This document shows positions 12,846-26,479 of a DNA stretch of 64,000 nucleotides, piece after piece. The stretch comes from Abelmoschus esculentus (lineage: Eukaryota; Streptophyta; Magnoliopsida; Malvales; Malvaceae). Below the pieces are notes generated by a model, which worked only from the letters and a program-made list of their open reading frames with translations, ran no database searches and was not told the origin of the DNA. A program made the position numbers and the translations under genes. The stretch covers positions 2,487,501-2,551,500 of the forward strand of contig JAUCBN010000007.1 in NCBI GenBank assembly GCA_035048815.1, written 5' to 3'. The first letter of the stretch is position 1, and every line of letters starts with the position of its first letter.

Positions 12846-15108
12846 ATAATTTTGGTTTGATTTTGTTTTTGGTTACATTGCAAAGACATGTATTTTCATG
12901 GAATGCTATAATAATTGTACCAATTAGATACTTGTATTTTTAAAGGTTACACATTTTATGCCTAAATTTTGATTTGGAATTTCAATACTCAATGAGATAT
13001 ATATTAAATTTGTCAAATTTAAATATCATATTCGTAAAAATCATCAAATTTATTTATTAAATTAATTTCTAAGAAACATTAGTATCACCTTTGTCAAATT
13101 TACATATAAATGTTTAACATTCGATAAATAGAACCGTCAAATTATTACTAGAAATAATAAAAATTTCATGTAACAAAATAAAATATTAATATCGTAAAAA
13201 TTAATTATATTACATGTTCTTAAATTATAATTTTTATTAACTTTTTTTAACTTTTAAGTGTTTAATGTCATTCTCAAATCAGGGTTTCTTTTTAGTTTAG
13301 TCTCTAAATTTTTAAATATTTTGATTTTATTCTCAAATTATGACCCTCATCTTAAATTGATCTTAAAATTTTTGAATATTCTGATTTTATTTTTAAATTA
13401 TCGTTTATGTCACATTATAATATTACATGATACACATTAGTATTTACATGACAATTAATAATTTTATAACAATTTTATATACGTGAGATATGATTAGCAT
13501 ATACTATTAATTTAGAAATAAAATTAAAATATTCAAAAATTTAAAGACAAATTTAGAATGAGTATCATAATTTGAGGATGAAATTAAAATATTTAAAAAT
13601 TTAAAAATTAATTTAGAATGAAGATTATAATTTATAGATAAAATTAAAATATTTAAAAATTTAAAGATCAATTTAGAATGAAGATTATAATTTAAAGATA
13701 AAATTAAAATATTTAAAAAAATTAAAGATCAATTTAGATCGAAGATTATAATTTAAAGATAAAATTAAAATATTTTAAAAATCAAAAACCAAATTAAAAA
13801 ACCCATAATTTAGAGATATGGGATATAATTAACTCTTTAATATACGAAAATTAATGCATGCGCACCGAAACAGGGGCGGAACCACCGGAAACAGAGTGTT
13901 AAATGGAACAATTTCAATTTTACTCCTTTAAATTTTAAAAAATCAATTTAAGTTGTTTTAACCTCATATTTTAAATTCTTCTTACCCCTAAATTGCTAAA
14001 CACCTTATTTCAAGCTACACATCAGTAAATGGTAAAACTTCACTTTCGATCATTTTAAAATCTGATTAGTTCAATTTAATCCCTAATTACTCTTGAATTA
14101 ACGAAAAAAATACATTTTTTATCCTTCTTAAGAATTAACAATTTAATTTAAGATTCTATGATAATTAAAAATAAATGGGATCCTAATCTGAACAATAAAA
14201 CCCCCAATTTTCACGTTCATGGCACGTGACGCCTCTCTGCATGCAATCACACGACACTCGGCACATGACTTCCCCTCCCACATTGCTGAGTTTGGTCACA
14301 TTCACAGACAAAAGAAATATATAAAAAAATGTCAATTAATGTTTGCCATTAATACACAATTAATAAATTATTTTATCTTAAATCAATAAAAATACATTAA
14401 ATTAAAAAAAAACTTTGGAAATCTAATTTGAAATCATATTAATGAATAGTGAACCACAAAAACTAAAAAAACACCAACAAATGTTACTTGGAGTATTATA
14501 CTTAATACATTATATTTTTAAATAATATTAAAATATAGAGATTGAAAATATAAAAAAACCTAAATGTGGTTATATTATTTAATTTAAAAGAATTTTTAAT
14601 TGTAATTCATACCTAATCCCTATAATTGATTCCATGACCATGTGATACAAGTAGAAGGGAAAAAATTAAAATATAATACAAGAAATTATATAGAATTAAT
14701 ATGCTAATATTTATAAAATATAAATTATTATCTTAAAATCATGGTATATATACTTTAATATAAAATTTGATTAATATTTTTTAATGCTTTATTATATTTG
14801 GGATATGCTAAAATTTATTTTAAATTTATATATTTTAGCTATTTTAATGATTTTTAAATTAAATTTATGATATTAGGATTTGAGTTAGTTTTAACATTAA
14901 AATTTTTAATTTTTTAAAAATCGAGTCATCGCAGCACATATTCCACTCCATCGCATGCAACCCAAAGTGGCAAAGATTCATCCCTTTTTTCTTCTTTCTT
15001 TCTCTCTTCTCTTCATCTCTCTGAACCAACACTTTCAACATTTCCATTGTTGCTTCTCGTAATGTAATCATTATATGTATATTTAGCTAAGCTTGAAAGA
15101 CACGGGTG
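12846..15108. other. Intergenic; foldback and dispersed repeats
   Basis: AT-rich. It holds the 60-bp foldback element (13250-13805). At about 13873 an AGGGGCGGAACCACCGG end of a dispersed repeat begins, followed by the pyrimidine-rich AT tract usual for that family. 14140-15000 shows nothing beyond AT-rich sequence. 14990-15060 is a CT-rich probable 5' leader for the next gene. Confidence 0.5.
13250..13805. repeat. Foldback repeat with 60-bp subunits (copy 2)
   Basis: The right arm, 13501-13800, is five head-to-tail units of almost exactly 60 bp, each with AAATTAAAATATTTAAAAAT, then an ATTTAGAATGAAGATTATAA-like block. The left arm, about 13260-13400, holds two or more units of the reverse complement (TCTAAATTTTTAAATATTTT, CATCTTAAATTGATC). 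The spacer has TGTCAC and TTTACATGACA. The architecture matches the 3.3-3.7 kb copy. Confidence 0.75.
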
Positions 15109-16110
15109 ATGGGGAAGAGAAGGGAGAAGCTGTGTGCAAGATCTAAAACACTACCCTCATCTCCTTCACACTCTTTCTCTTCATCTTCATCATCCGACTT
15201 CGAGTTCACAATAGCACTGTCACCACGCGCAGACACTTCCTCCTCCCTATGCCCTGCAGACGACCTATTCTACAAAGGACAGCTCTTGCCTCTACACCTA
15301 TCACCTCGTCTCTCAATGGTCAGAAACCTCCTCTTATCCTCATCTTCATCCTCATCCACCGCCACAGCCTCTCGAGACTCAACAGCCAGCTCTTCCAATG
15401 ACTCAAACTCCTCTTTCTCCAGCGACCTCCTCATGCTCACCGTCGACAACTGCGGATCCTCGAGGCCAAGCTCTGTCTCCGAAGACAATGGGAACCAAAT
15501 ATATCCAACTCATCATCAACCGCAACCACAACAACAACAAATCAAGAAGAATAAGTATTTTTCTTTGTCCAGATTCTCTTCTATGTTCAACAAAGAAAAC
15601 AACAACAACAAGCATGACCAGGTGGTAAACACGGCGGAGGCGCCTTCTTCATCGGTTAAAAAGATGAGCATAACAGCGAAACGAGTTATAAGCAAGTACT
15701 TGAAGAAAGTGAAGCCATTGTACGAGAAACTGTCGCATAAACAAACCGAATCGGTTTCAGCTTTGTCGTCGTCGACATCGGTCCCGGCATCATTCTCAAT
15801 CAAACCGATGAGATCCGTTAAAGAAAGCAACAACGGCGGATTTTCTCACTCTTTCTCGGGAAACTTGAGGTACCCAAGAAGGAGAAGCTGCATTTCGAGC
15901 TGCCCATCGTCGATGAGGTCCTCTCCGAGCCACTCGGGGGTGCTTTCCCGGAACGGTTTTTCAATGAATAAGGTACGGGTTGGTGGCGTCATGCATTACC
16001 CGGATGAGTCATCGATGGAGGAACTGCATAGCGCCATTCAAGGAGCCATTGCTCATTGCAAGAATTCTTTGGTTCAAAACAAAGGCAGTGTGATAAGTAA
16101 CGAAATTTAA
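15109..16110 (+). CDS. Membrane-associated kinase regulator (MAKR/BKI1 family)
   Basis: Single-exon gene of 333 aa. The ATG at 15109 has a strong context (GTGATGGGG); the codon just upstream is GTG and is not used. Family hallmarks in order: a Ser-rich N-terminus with SDFEFTIALSP (about 28-38), then CPADDLFYKGQLLPLHLSPR (about 48-67), long Ser/Asn/Gln low-complexity linkers, a basic stretch KKMSITAKRVISKYLKKVKP (about 184-203) that would bind acidic membrane lipids, and a C-terminal SMEELHSAIQGAIAHCKNS resembling the peptide with which BKI1 binds the BRI1 kinase. BKI1 is about 337 aa. The family inhibits or tunes receptor kinases at the plasma membrane, for example in brassinosteroid signalling. 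Position near STP13 favours MAKR1 (from memory At5g26230), but MAKR1 versus BKI1 is not settled by eye. Confidence 0.88.
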   Translation: MGKRREKLCARSKTLPSSPSHSFSSSSSSDFEFTIALSPRADTSSSLCPADDLFYKGQLLPLHLSPRLSMVRNLLLSSSSSSSTATASRDSTASSSNDSNSSFSSDLLMLTVDNCGSSRPSSVSEDNGNQIYPTHHQPQPQQQQIKKNKYFSLSRFSSMFNKENNNNKHDQVVNTAEAPSSSVKKMSITAKRVISKYLKKVKPLYEKLSHKQTESVSALSSSTSVPASFSIKPMRSVKESNNGGFSHSFSGNLRYPRRRSCISSCPSSMRSSPSHSGVLSRNGFSMNKVRVGGVMHYPDESSMEELHSAIQGAIAHCKNSLVQNKGSVISNEI

Positions 16111-19100
16111 CGGTAAAATCTCTTTGGATCCATTTCCCCCCTATTTTACATCATCTCGTCAGATAAAAATAACGTTGCCTGAGCACCTAGGGTTTACTTT
16201 TTACCCTTCAAAATCTAATTTTACTGTTTGTTTTATTCCAAAATCTCGTAGATTCAATTCTAATGTAAAGAGTTTTACCTCAAGTTTAGGGTTTTAACTT
16301 ATTAATTCGATTTTACAATTTTTTTATATATAAAATGCTATATTTTCGTATTTATTTGATTGATGGAGGCATCGGGCATGTGCTGAAGCTTCCTCTTCTG
16401 CCTCCGATATGCCCTTGAAGTCCTCAAGAACCAAATCTTACTTCATAATCCAAAGTTTGAGACATTTCATATGAGTTGGATCAGGAAGTAATTAATTCAT
16501 TAATTATGTCGGTGAAACATCTTTGCTCCGTATAATCCAAGTCACCAAGGGTTTAGTTTAACATATGATCGAGGATTGATTATTTTAACCATTCGTATTT
16601 AATTTATTAATCAATTTGATATTATAAAAAATTATATAAGTATTATATAAATATTATTATTTTTAGTTTAACCATTTCTTACCCATTTTGTTTATAAGTA
16701 TTATATAAATATTATTATTTTTAGTTTAACCATTTCTTACCCATTTTAAAAATATTATAATTGCTACTATATTTTGAAGTAAGTAGAAATTGAATCTAAC
16801 TTCAAACAATGTCTAGATTTTGATTAATTTTTTTCCCGATAACAATGAAATCAATAAAAATTTGTCACATGATGAAGTTGGAATGTAAGCTCATTGTCTT
16901 TAATATTTATAATAAAATAAATAAATTATTATTTAAAGTCGCATTCTAAGTATTCCAACTTTAAAAACAATGTAACAAATGATATCTTTCTGAAAATAAT
17001 CTGAGGTTTGTTATAGTTGTGATAATAAGAAAGATGTGTAATATTCATGCAATTTTTCCGGTTTGCTTATAACATTAAAATTTTAATTTTAATTTGCAAA
17101 AGTAAGACGATAAAAAGAGTCTTAATTAAGCCTAAGTTCAGCTATTTTCGCTATTATTATAACAATAAAATTTAAGGGAGTAAAGTTGATATTTAACCAT
17201 TTAAGGAGGCTATGGCCTCGTTGTGTTTTGTCTTTTGATGCCTTGTTGTGTTTCTCCTGGATCATAGACAACTGTGTTCTCAATGGAAGGGTCCCACCAA
17301 TGTTTTTCAGTGGGACCTGATCATGTAGGGTACCTTTACCACCTGATCTATAAGGCAGGGCAGCCAAAGGATACCTTGTGGTCATAATTTGAAGTACAGG
17401 TTGCAGTACTCTTGACCTGGGCAGCATAGCCAGTGGGTTGTGTTGTTGTTGGAAGTGGATTTGTATTGGTCCACAACATCTAAAGATCTGTCATGTTGGC
17501 CAATATTGGAGATTTCATTAGGTTAGAATCATATTCAGATGCGGTGGGATGGAGAGGGAAGGAGATAAAAGCACTCGGATCGAGTTCAGGTCGAGAATAT
17601 ATTTGATTTAGTTTTGTTTTAATTCTGATCAAATCTAATTTAAATTTAACTTGAGTTTATCATAAGTAGAATAAAGTTTTGTTTTAGATCATGTTAATAT
17701 CATATTAATGTGTTTCAAGTTAAATCAATATTGGATCAATTAGTTTTGGGTCGAGTTAATATTAAATCAGTTGGTTTCTAAATCAAGCCAATATTGTATC
17801 AATTGATTTTTTAGGTTAAATTAATAGTTGGATATTTAAATCAATCTAAATTGAGTTAGATAGGAGTCTAATTGAATATAGTAAAATTATGACATATTCT
17901 TATAAAAATATATATGTTAACAAGCAATACAATATAAAAAATAAAACATGCATCGTTTTATTATGTATCATAATGCTAATAAATAAATATCAGTAAAAAA
18001 AATTATTTGTTCAATCCAATTTAATTATCAAGATAAAATCAAGTAAATATTCAAACCAGATTTGGGTAAATGACATTCGTATTATTTTAGATTTAAATTA
18101 TTTTTGATTCAAGTTATTTTTGATTTAAAAAAACTCGATTTGAGTTTATATCCGTCTAACTAAAATTTGAGTTGATTTAAATTTAATTAACTTATTTTAA
18201 GTTTTATATTAAATTTAAATCATCATATCTAAATCGATATCAGATCTTAAATTCAATAATCTTGCTCTCATTAAATTTATTACTAAATCTAAATAAAATT
18301 TGATTTAATTTTTACTAGGTTTCCAAGATTTACAAACAAAAAAAACTGAAATAAAAAGTAGAGACGAAACTATTAAAAACATGGGAAAAGCATGCGTCTC
18401 TTTGAATTTTCATCTAATAACAATTTTAGTTTTTATAATTTGATACTTGAAAAATTATTTTTTTTTAATTTCATAAATTTTACTTTTTACAATAATTTTA
18501 ATCTTTTCTTCAGGTTTCTGTTTATTTTGAAGTTAAATCTTTAAATTTTAAAATATTTTATTAATTAATATCATGACTTTATGTTGAATATCCACCACAC
18601 AAGCTATAAATAATTGATGATACTTTTTGATGAGCTTCTCAAAAACACTAGTACAATGAAAAGGGTGTGAGATATTAGAAAAAAAAATGGAAATAATATA
18701 AAAAAATGTTTTTGTAAAACAGAGACTTAAATAGTAAAATGATATTTTAAAATTATATTTTTAATTAAAATAGTTAAAAAATTTAGGGCCATTTGTTTCT
18801 AGAAAATATTTTATGTTTTTGTCTTCTGTTGTCATTTTCGGAAAATAATTTTCATTTTTATTTTTCCAAAAGCATAAATCATGTTTGATTATAGAAACGA
18901 AAACCAATTTTTAGAAGTAATAATGTATTTTATATACGATGTTTCTAAAATAAAAATGAATAAATAATTATTCAATACTTAAATTAAAATATAATTATTA
19001 GAAAATATATTTAATTCATACATCTTTTCATTGTGTATTTTTATTATAAAATAAGAATAATTAATTGTGTAAAGTGATAATTTCATTTTAATTTTGTTAT

Positions 19101-19449
19101 TTTATTAGAATATTTTCAGGATTTTATAAGCATTTTCATGTTTCAAGAATTATTTATTATAATCGTGTTATTAAGATAAATTCAATGATGCTTGAATTGA
19201 CGACAGGAAGAAACTATGAAGAGAAAATTAAATCTTAGATTAATAAAATATTAAACTGATGAGCGTGCTGTTGTCTGTAAAACATTGTAACAAGTGCTGG
19301 GGATTTCTTTTCAACCAAAGATTCAATGGGAATAGTTTATAAAAAGGCAAGGCCAGTAACTTATAGTTCGCTAATGCTACTTATGAATTTAAAGAAAAAA
19401 TAAGTAAGAGAAGATAATTACACGATACGATGTAGCCGAGATGACACGG
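16111..19449. other. Intergenic; tandem duplication and AT-rich DNA
   Basis: The 3' flank of the MAKR gene, then AT-rich DNA. An almost perfect 58-bp tandem duplication lies at 16635-16750. A less AT-rich patch at 17200-17560 has an uninformative 101-codon minus-strand ORF. 17570-18320 repeats GATCGAGTT/TTGAGTTTA-type motifs of a dispersed foldback repeat. No gene recognised. Confidence 0.5.
16635..16750. repeat. 58-bp tandem duplication
   Basis: Two adjacent copies (16635-16692 and 16693-16750) of a unit beginning TATAAGTATTATATAAATAT and containing TTTAGTTTAACCATTTCTTA. They are essentially identical, so the duplication is recent. Confidence 0.85.
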
Positions 19450-22400
19450 TCAATCTGAATCTGTTGAAGCAGCTAAGTGATCGGCTACCTGATCATCCAA
19501 CTGCTTTTTAAGATGCCTCTGAGCAGTAGCATTCACAATCTTGACAAAGAAGTTTATGAGCATAAGCCATACGACGGTGTTCCAGATCGATGCGAAGGAA
19601 AAATCCCACTTCCCCTGGGGAATCGTTTTGCACGACAAGTTTGTGAATTTGTTAGAGATTCGAGCCGGTCATAACTCGGGTTAAAATGCATTGAATCGTT
19701 TATATACCTTGATATTGGAAGGCAGAGGGCGTGGGGCAGCCAAGTACTTGTCTTTGGCCGCATGAAGTTTGGCAGTGAGGGTGGGCAGGAAAGTATCAAA
19801 TCCAGGTATGAAGCCGAGAATCCAGATCAATTCATTCTCCATCCAATCAAGGAGTTGATTATTACAGACACAGATAATGAAAACCATCTGCAGAGAAGGA
19901 ACAAAACAGGTACATTAAGATGATGGAAAAACAGAGAATTTTTTCTTCATCTAATGATTCTAGAGTTGAGACATTTTCTGGCAAATGTCGGTACCAAAAA
20001 AAGAAAAATAAGCATAATAAGACCCATTCGGGGAAACTATAGAAGCAAATAGGGCTCAGCTTGCAGTAAAACACAAAGACATCACGACAAACCTGTATGT
20101 AAGTTTTAATCAATGCCTTTCCGATCAGTGTTGAGAGAAAGAACTCCCAGAATGGAATTCCAAATTGTCCACACATGATGCCAGCAAGGTCAAATAAAGG
20201 ATTGGGGACCTGAAAAATAATTAAGTTGATCAGCAGATTTACACAATAACATCATCAATTAACCGTGAGATAAAAACTGTGTATAAACCACGGTAAACTT
20301 ACATGATCTTTAAAAAAATAATAACAAGATTTAGTTTTTTAACAACATTCAAGTTAAAAGATAGTACCTACTAAACTTCAGAATTGAGATGGAAAATCTT
20401 CACCCAAAGTTTATATTATAGCTAGGGAAAGTTTTACCAGCATGGATGTGTCTTAAAGTAGACATTTTATTTGGGATAAAAAACATTATAATATTTTAGG
20501 CAAAGAGTGTCTTAGGTGCCATTAGACAAAAACCACGGAAAACAAAGACATAGGGGAACAAAATTGCAAAGAAGAGAGAGGTGCTAACCGAGGCAAGAAC
20601 TAAAATGGTCAAGAAGTTCAAGTGTTGAGAGTGAGATAACAGCCAGACTTCAATCTTTTTCAGGTGAGTAGCTATGACTCCAGATTGCTCATTTGAGGAA
20701 GCATCCAATTCTTCCATGACATCAAATTTTCTGCCCGACTCTCTAGCTGCATAAAGCAGAAGATTAACATAAGGTAGATACTTAAAAGTATATAACAATA
20801 TTTTAGTAGACAACTTTCGGACAGAGAACAGCCAGGGTTTTGAAATTCTTACGGAAAATTAATTACCAACCAAAGCAGCATCAAGAGTAGAAAAAGGTAA
20901 GTACATAGCAAACTCAGGACAGTTTGCTCAAGAAAGAACGATACAAGTACAACATTTTAAATTTTAAGTAAATTGCAGAGCCTATGGCTAGTGGCTCGCT
21001 TGCGGACTAAATTTTATTGAATTAGGAATAAAAGGAAACACTTTGCACAGTTACTACCATTACAATGATAAGACCCAAAGCTACCACATTATGGAAAATA
21101 AATATGCTAAAGCATTATATCAAGTATAAAGCCAATGAAAATCAGAGAGGGAAATGGGAACCTTTTCAGAAACGCACTCATCAATACCATGGGAAAATCT
21201 TGTTATTGTAAATAAATATATCAAGTATAAAAGCCAGCGCACATACCAGCCCTTGAGATAAAGTAAGGAGGAAGCTCTCCTAGTGCAGTCCCAATACCCC
21301 ATAAGATCGCTTCCATCTGCACCTGTGGCAGTATGCTGCTAAGAGGAACTCGTGAACCATGGGATGTTGAAAACAAAGGAGGCCCAAACTCTTCACATGA
21401 TTTATCCAACCACGAAGGGCCTCTCTTCAACTGTATTGTATCATATGGAGCACTTTTCAGGTCTACTCGTCCACATTGCATTGCTTTTATGGTAAACAAG
21501 GCAATATGAGGACCCAAATAAAGGACAAAAGTATGCAGACCAGATCCTGGAATAGGACATTTGAAGTAGATAAGTGACAAGTCAGACCAAGGCAAATAGC
21601 ATCGGGTATCCGAGAAAACAACAAAACAACAGATTATAAATGCACAAATAATCCGATCAGATCCCTGAAATTTTCAGTCCCACAAAAGTCTGCATAGCAG
21701 AACAAGAATATTTGAGTTAAAGTCTTTCATACCAGTAGAATGTTTCAAACACGGGCAAACCATACACAACAATATTGGTAACAAACATTAAAGTGTCACT
21801 GCTAATTCCAGTGTGCTAGCTATTAAACTAGATTTGATGAAACCAGAACAACATGATCCGAGCCACTTTAGAATCTAAAAAGCACCAATAATTATATACA
21901 AATGTATGTAAAAGCTTACACCCCAGCTTTGATGTATAAGAAATTGCATACTTCCACAAAAAACTAGATGATTTCTGCATAGTTAGCCAGTTTTAGCCTA
22001 TGAATCATACACTGTATCAGCAATAGAAAATCGGAAACTAACTCTAATCATGTAATATACATCAAGCATACTCTCAAGACTATCACAAAAATAAGAAGAA
22101 ATGATCTTACCAAGACCAATTGAAGATGCAACACCAAGTGCTATCCACCACAGTCCAAACCGAACATACTGAGAAACTTCCTCAACATGCTGATGAAAAA
22201 TGGAATGAAGAAATCACAGTAAATTATTGTTTCTACTGTGCAGGTCAAAATAAATGATAAAAAAAACATGAAACAAAATTATTTCAAGTTTCAACTAACT
22301 AATGAGTGCAAATTTATCACCAGCACCAAAGAAAATAAAAGGTTCAAATAAAAAGAACCAGAACAAACACCTCCACTCCCAATCCCCATAAAAAGGGGAA

Positions 22401-24021
22401 AATGAATTAATGATGAGCAAATTGCATCGCTAGAAAGGGCAGGCAGTATGCAACAATTACTAATTCTAGAAAAGTAAGATCCTCCTGAACTACATACAGA
22501 ATTGCAAATATATGCTTTGCATCAACAAAAAAAATATAATAAAGACATGAAATACTTCGATAACCTAAAAATTTTACCTACCTTTTCATGAGGACCCTTG
22601 ATTGTTACAAGCAAAATTCCAAGAACGGCTATTAGAGTGCTTGAAAGCATAAGCCAACCACCCTTTGCCAAAAGATACAGTGCTATTCGTTTAAAATATT
22701 GATAGATAGCCAGAGCAAAAAACCTTAAGGTTTTGAAGGGCTGCGTTGTCAATGTCAAATTTTCTAATTCTTGTTGATGACTCTCATGAATTTCTGCAGG
22801 CATTTAACAAGCATATCAGCTGTGAGTTTACAAGAACACAACTTGAAATTCTTTTTACAAGGAACACAAAAATAAAGCTAATATCATTCAGGATGACAGA
22901 ATAAGGAAACGCACATGTCCACTTATAATCCATTTATAGATGGGGAGAAGGCATTATATGACAAAAGCGGAGAACATTCTTGCACTAGCTACTAGGTAAA
23001 GTTCTTTTGCATTCTGAGAACATATGCACACATAAGCACATAAGCTGATTAAAAGCCACCATTCCACTTGCCATAAACTCTGTACAACATTGCCAACATG
23101 GTTTTGTACCAATTTCAGATATAGTATGCACATAACTCTATGTTGACTTGAGTGTGATAGCCATTCCGTTTTTTCTCAATAAAATTCAAATATTCAACAA
23201 TAATAACCAACCAATCGATTTATATATCATGTTGGATGTATGCCTGCCTAGAAAAGAAGGCAAAATCTAGCTATGAATGCTTTCAACTAGAGGGAATGAG
23301 AATTTCGAACCAATCTTATAGAAGGGGGAACCAAAAAAATACAACATAAATAAGATGGATGATTTCTCTCAAGCTTGATTACCACACATAAATATAGAAT
23401 CCAGTCAAAAAGGAATTGTATAGAATTATATGCATAGTTACATTATATTGTGAGGGCGGCGAAACGTATCATCAATCCACACTTAGTTTTCCTCTATTTT
23501 CTTTCCCCCTACTTATTCTTATTTCTCCGGGAAAACCCAAGTCCATATAACCTAAAAAACTCCCCAAGAGCACACAAATTGCACGAGCAGAAGCACCCCA
23601 CAAAACAGGAAATTTTCAATTACTTCATAAAAGCTGCCGCTATACAATAAACCAATACTTCCGTGCTTCGAACAAAGTGAATCTACCTCAGATTAACACA
23701 CTCTGATAATAAACCAGCTAAAACATTCATGTCCACAAAAATAAAAGATTTACATCTAGCACCTTCAAACCCAAAATCTACTTCTTTAGAAGTTATCCTA
23801 CATCAACTAAATCCTTCTAATAATCATTGATTTTGAGACATCTAGTTGTGTGTGGGGGGGGGGGGGGGGCAACTTGATTCAAGTTCCTGAATAAAATCTA
23901 GTAATAGGGAAAACCCAATGACAATAAAGGGAAATAAAGAGTAGCAGAAGGGAAAATAATTCTGACCTTCGATCGACGATGCCATTTGTTGAGAAGAAGC
24001 AGCGTTTTTGCTTGAATCCAT
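19450..24021 (-). CDS. KMS1: KMS1/KMS2-type vacuole membrane protein homologue
   Basis: Eight coding exons on the minus strand join in frame: 24021-23967, 22793-22582, 22189-22111, 21546-21247, 20746-20589, 20209-20093, 19887-19708 and 19614-19450, giving 421 aa. The product matches Arabidopsis KILLING ME SLOWLY 1/2, relatives of animal VMP1. Recognised in order: ELENLTLTTQPFKTLRFFAL, transmembrane GGWLMLSSTLIAVLGILLV, GSGLHTFVLYLGPHIALFTI, the conserved loop QCGRVDLKSAPYDTIQLKRG, WGIGTALGELPPYFISRA, HSQHLNFLTILVLASVPNP, CGQFGIPFWEFFLSTLIGKA and IICVCNNQLLDWMENELIWI. The central part is a SNARE-associated/VTT-type fold. The family sits in the ER membrane and supports early secretory traffic and ER/Golgi integrity. 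An in-frame ATG at 24114 would add 31 residues; the ATG at 24021 fits homologues better. A 16-base G run (23854-23869) lies in intron 1. Confidence 0.93.
23854..23869. repeat. Homopolymer G tract
   Basis: Sixteen consecutive G on the plus strand (poly-C in the KMS transcript), about 100 bp downstream of exon 1 and inside intron 1. It may be length-variable or an assembly error. Confidence 0.8.
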
Positions 24022-26479
24022 CACCAAACTGACATACCAAAACGGGTTCTCTTCTTCTTTGTTGTTGTTCAAATTCCTCAAATAAAAATGGATTTTTTTT
24101 TCGTCGATATCCACCTTTTTTTTAGATAAAAAAGGGTGTGACTCTGGGGAAGAATCAGAACGCTATAATTGAATTAAATCTTACTAATAACAACAGGTTT
24201 TGGGTTTTAGGAATAAAACAGTATTAGATCTGATCTAGAGAAGAAGAGATCAATAGCCGGAAAAGAGTAAATTTTGCGGGAAGATCTCCTCTCCTAATAC
24301 CCTTCTGCTTGGAAAAAGAACGAACCCTACTCTGGATTTTTCTACCATTAGTATTATAATTATTTAAATTAAGCGTGCCGTAATAAAAATATTTTTCGCA
24401 GATGCCGAAACGTTAAAATTACTAATTCAACTTTTAATTTTTGTTTGTTTGTTTCACACCAGCGTTATTTCTATTTTATTATAATATAATTGATTTTAAT
24501 ATTTTATGCGTCATGTAAGTATGTTAACATAAATATTTTATTAAAAATTATTTTAAAAAATGATAATTGGTATTTAAAATCGCTCTTTTACTGATTAAAA
24601 GAGAATAAAAGAATATGGACGAAGCTAAAATTTATTATTTAAAATAAAATAAAAATAATTAAAAATGAAGAATAAATTTATAAATAAATTTAAATTTTAA
24701 AAATTTAAATAACAAAGATATAACAATAGTCAATTGAACAACATAAAATAAAATGGGATAAACATTAAATCATTTAGATAATAATAAAATTTTGAATCTA
24801 TTCGATTTCTTATTAAATTAGTTTACGATGAGATGATATTATTTATATTAATAAAATACTATATAATTAGTGTGATGATAAAATACAATAATACATTTAT
24901 TTACAAGGAAAGCTTTCAATTTTTAAATTTGATATTGAGGTGGTAATAAACCGTAAAATAAAAAATATATATATTGTTATAAAGTAGTATTTTTTATTAA
25001 AATGATGGAAATATGTAATTGGACGAATAAATTCCCATAATTATGGATAAAGTCATTTTGGAATTAAGTCAACAATTAGAGGTGATTAATATTTAATATC
25101 CACGTGTCAAATCACAGTGAGATGGAATTCATATTTAACAAAATTCAGTTATTATTTGTATTAAAAACTTAAAAGCAAAGTAAGATTTAGCGTGACGCAT
25201 CATCACTTAGTTTAATTTAGTTAACTATAATAATGTAAACAAATATTATGTTTAGGGAAAAGGATTAAAATAAATATTTATTGACATATTTTACGCTGTT
25301 AAACAGTATTTAATTTATAAATACTCAACTTTGTAGTGGGGTGAGTTATTAAGTATAATATAAATCTACATAATAATATTATAATTTTTTTTTAACATGT
25401 AAAGCTGATCTTTATTTAATATTTTATCTTATTAAATTGATTAATAGTTGAATATATAAGTAATTTTGATTAAATAAATGATTATTTTAGTTATTTTAAT
25501 GAAATTGCAAAATATGTCACATGTTTATCACATGATGTTGAACTATTGACTTTTTTAAAATGGAACTATTGATTTTTGTATAACTTAAAATGAAAAATAT
25601 TATCGGATTTAAATTAAATTATAAAAATATTTTTAAATTTTTAAATTAAAAAATTATAAAGGTCTATCAATACACATGTATCGTATATTGATACCCAATA
25701 TAAATTTAGCTAACGATTCTTTTTTTCTTGAGATATGTATTGATACATGTATAAGTGTATCGGTACCGACAGGCCTAAAAATATACTTAACGTTAGAAAT
25801 AAAGTACTCAATGATTTTAATCAACCTACAACGGCTTGTAATGATCGTAAAACCATTAGAGTATTTAAAAGATTTTTTTGAAGAAATCATAAATAAATAA
25901 AAAATTATTCTTCATTGTTTATCTTATTTTTCGATTTTAATTTTCACAACTCCAAAATAAATCGCGCATCCTACCATCGAAACTAAAAATAATTGAAGAT
26001 ATCAAGATCTTTTATGATTGTAAGAGTTATTTTCTTGAGTCTAAAAAATAAATAATTAAAATAATAAAAATTAATAAATTTAATTTAAAATTCAAACCAT
26101 CACAAATCATTATATCATATTTTTATTTTTTAACTTTTTATTCGCCAAAACAGAACCATAATTTCCCTTTTTTTGGTATCTCAATTAATCGTTTCAGACT
26201 CTCAAGTCCCAACACATATGGAGAGATTATTAGGTTAATTTTGTTCACCACGTCATCTATAGTTCAAGTAATCAAGATCGTTTAAATCCATGTAGAAAAG
26301 AGAATGATTTATTTGAAAAAAATCAAAATCAACAATCCTAATTAATTAAGACCGTAGATGATGTGGTAAATAAGATTTACCTAATAATTTTTCAAACATA
26401 TGATACAAGGAAAACAGATACGACATCCGCACTTTATTGTTTGCTTAGTTTTTCAATTACATAGAAAGTGATGTTTGAA

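Noticed and set aside
17122..17427. 101-codon minus-strand ORF, plus TGTGTTCTCA (miR398-like 5' end) at 17273 and a GGTCCCAC/GTGGGACC mini-hairpin
   Set aside because: The peptide matches nothing I know, the rest of the miR398 sequence does not match, and there is no complementary arm of miRNA length.
25654..25900. Paired ORFs on both strands (78 and 74 codons)
   Set aside because: Caused by palindromic TGTATTGATACATG-type repeat sequence; composition is not protein-like.
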